This document shows positions 16,973-17,446 of a DNA stretch of 17,446 bases, piece after piece. The stretch comes from Chromera velia (taxonomy: Eukaryota > Sar > Chromeraceae). Each line of letters begins with the position of its first letter. Within the stretch, counting starts at the first letter, position 1. Location of the stretch: assembly GCA_018398765.1 (NCBI GenBank), contig JAHBMJ010002647.1, positions 1-17,446 of the forward strand. Direction: 5' to 3'. The notes under the pieces were generated by a model. It was not told where the DNA came from. It saw nothing but the letters and a program-made list of their open reading frames with translations, and made no database searches. The position numbers and the translations under genes were made by a program.

Positions 16973-17446
16973 ATATTAATATTATATATTGAATCATCTA
17001 TGGATTATATATAGCAAATTTCATCACACTTTGCCCATTTTGTGGTGGTCCGCGCAAGCGAAAAATTGAGCACAGGCAATTGCGGGGCCACGAGCTTGAC
17101 CGAGCTTGACTTGTTTCATCACATGCATGCAAATTAAACTGCATGCATGCAATAATCAGATATACACAACTCTCCTAATCAGTGAGTTCAAAGGAATGAG
17201 TCTTCATTCAGATGTCAAGTGGTGATTCTGCATGTTGCAAAGGCTCCATAAGTATAAAACAGACCCTGGTGCATATAACAGAACCAAATTCCGTCAAATT
17301 TTTTTTTGAAATAAAGAACGATGAAGATAGACAGTAGGCAGGGCTGGTTTCATGGCTGGGCAAGTTGGCGAATGTCTTCTTTCCAATATTACAGCCCTGT
17401 CCGTGACTTTGCTTATCCTGCCCTCTTGTTGAAAGAAGGGAAACGT
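16973..17446. other. upstream flank of the RND gene
   Basis: No ORF of note. AT-rich, with ATATATTAATATTATATATT next to the start codon. It contains a 10-base tandem duplication (cgagcttgac, 17091-17110) and two facing TGCATGCA blocks at about 17123-17151. An AATAAA on the plus strand near 17310 could be a polyadenylation signal, but no plus-strand gene leads to it. Promoter elements cannot be assigned. Confidence 0.4.

Overview
The window looks like eukaryotic nuclear DNA. It has intermediate base composition, very many di- and tetranucleotide microsatellites, several minisatellites, and one long minus-strand gene of short exons split by many GT-AG introns. The texture suggests a microbial alga or related protist with a repeat-rich genome. 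A chromerid such as Chromera is my best guess, but it rests on texture only and is weak.

The main content is a minus-strand gene running from a start codon at 16972 to a stop at 4940. I rebuilt 17 exons from reading frame, splice sites and intron phase. Apart from the exon 9/10 junction and the exon 16 end, each junction joins cleanly in phase. The product is about 1,136 residues: a Patched/NPC1-like (RND superfamily) membrane protein with 12 predicted membrane segments, two large non-cytosolic loops and an acidic cytosolic tail. No other gene is supported.

Layout from high to low coordinate: 17446-16973 is an AT-rich upstream flank. 16972-15967 is exon 1 (TM1 and loop 1). 15568-12644 holds exons 2-6 (TM2-TM6 and a cytosolic loop). 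12180-8744 holds exons 7-13 (TM7 and loop 2). 8328-4940 holds exons 14-17 (TM8-TM12 and tail). 4939-1 has no convincing gene. It contains CT- and GA-rich sequence, an AT-rich island at about 2040-2960, a 24-base inverted repeat at 61-395 and one copy of the element described next.

The most unusual content is a family of short inverted-repeat (hairpin) elements. I see 11 copies: ten in seven introns of the gene and one outside it. Their core is TTTCATACAGAATTC facing GAATTCTGTATGAAA, often edged by ATGCAT. Each sits between two direct copies of its flank, from about 13 to 54 bases long and from 100% to about 77% identical. In five cases the duplicated flank carries an exon end with its splice site, leaving a decoy half-exon in the intron. 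Six of the gene's 16 acceptors read ATGCAG, which resembles the element ends. Several donors are the first unit of a tandem repeat. Together these suggest that repeat insertion and local duplication keep reshaping intron edges here.
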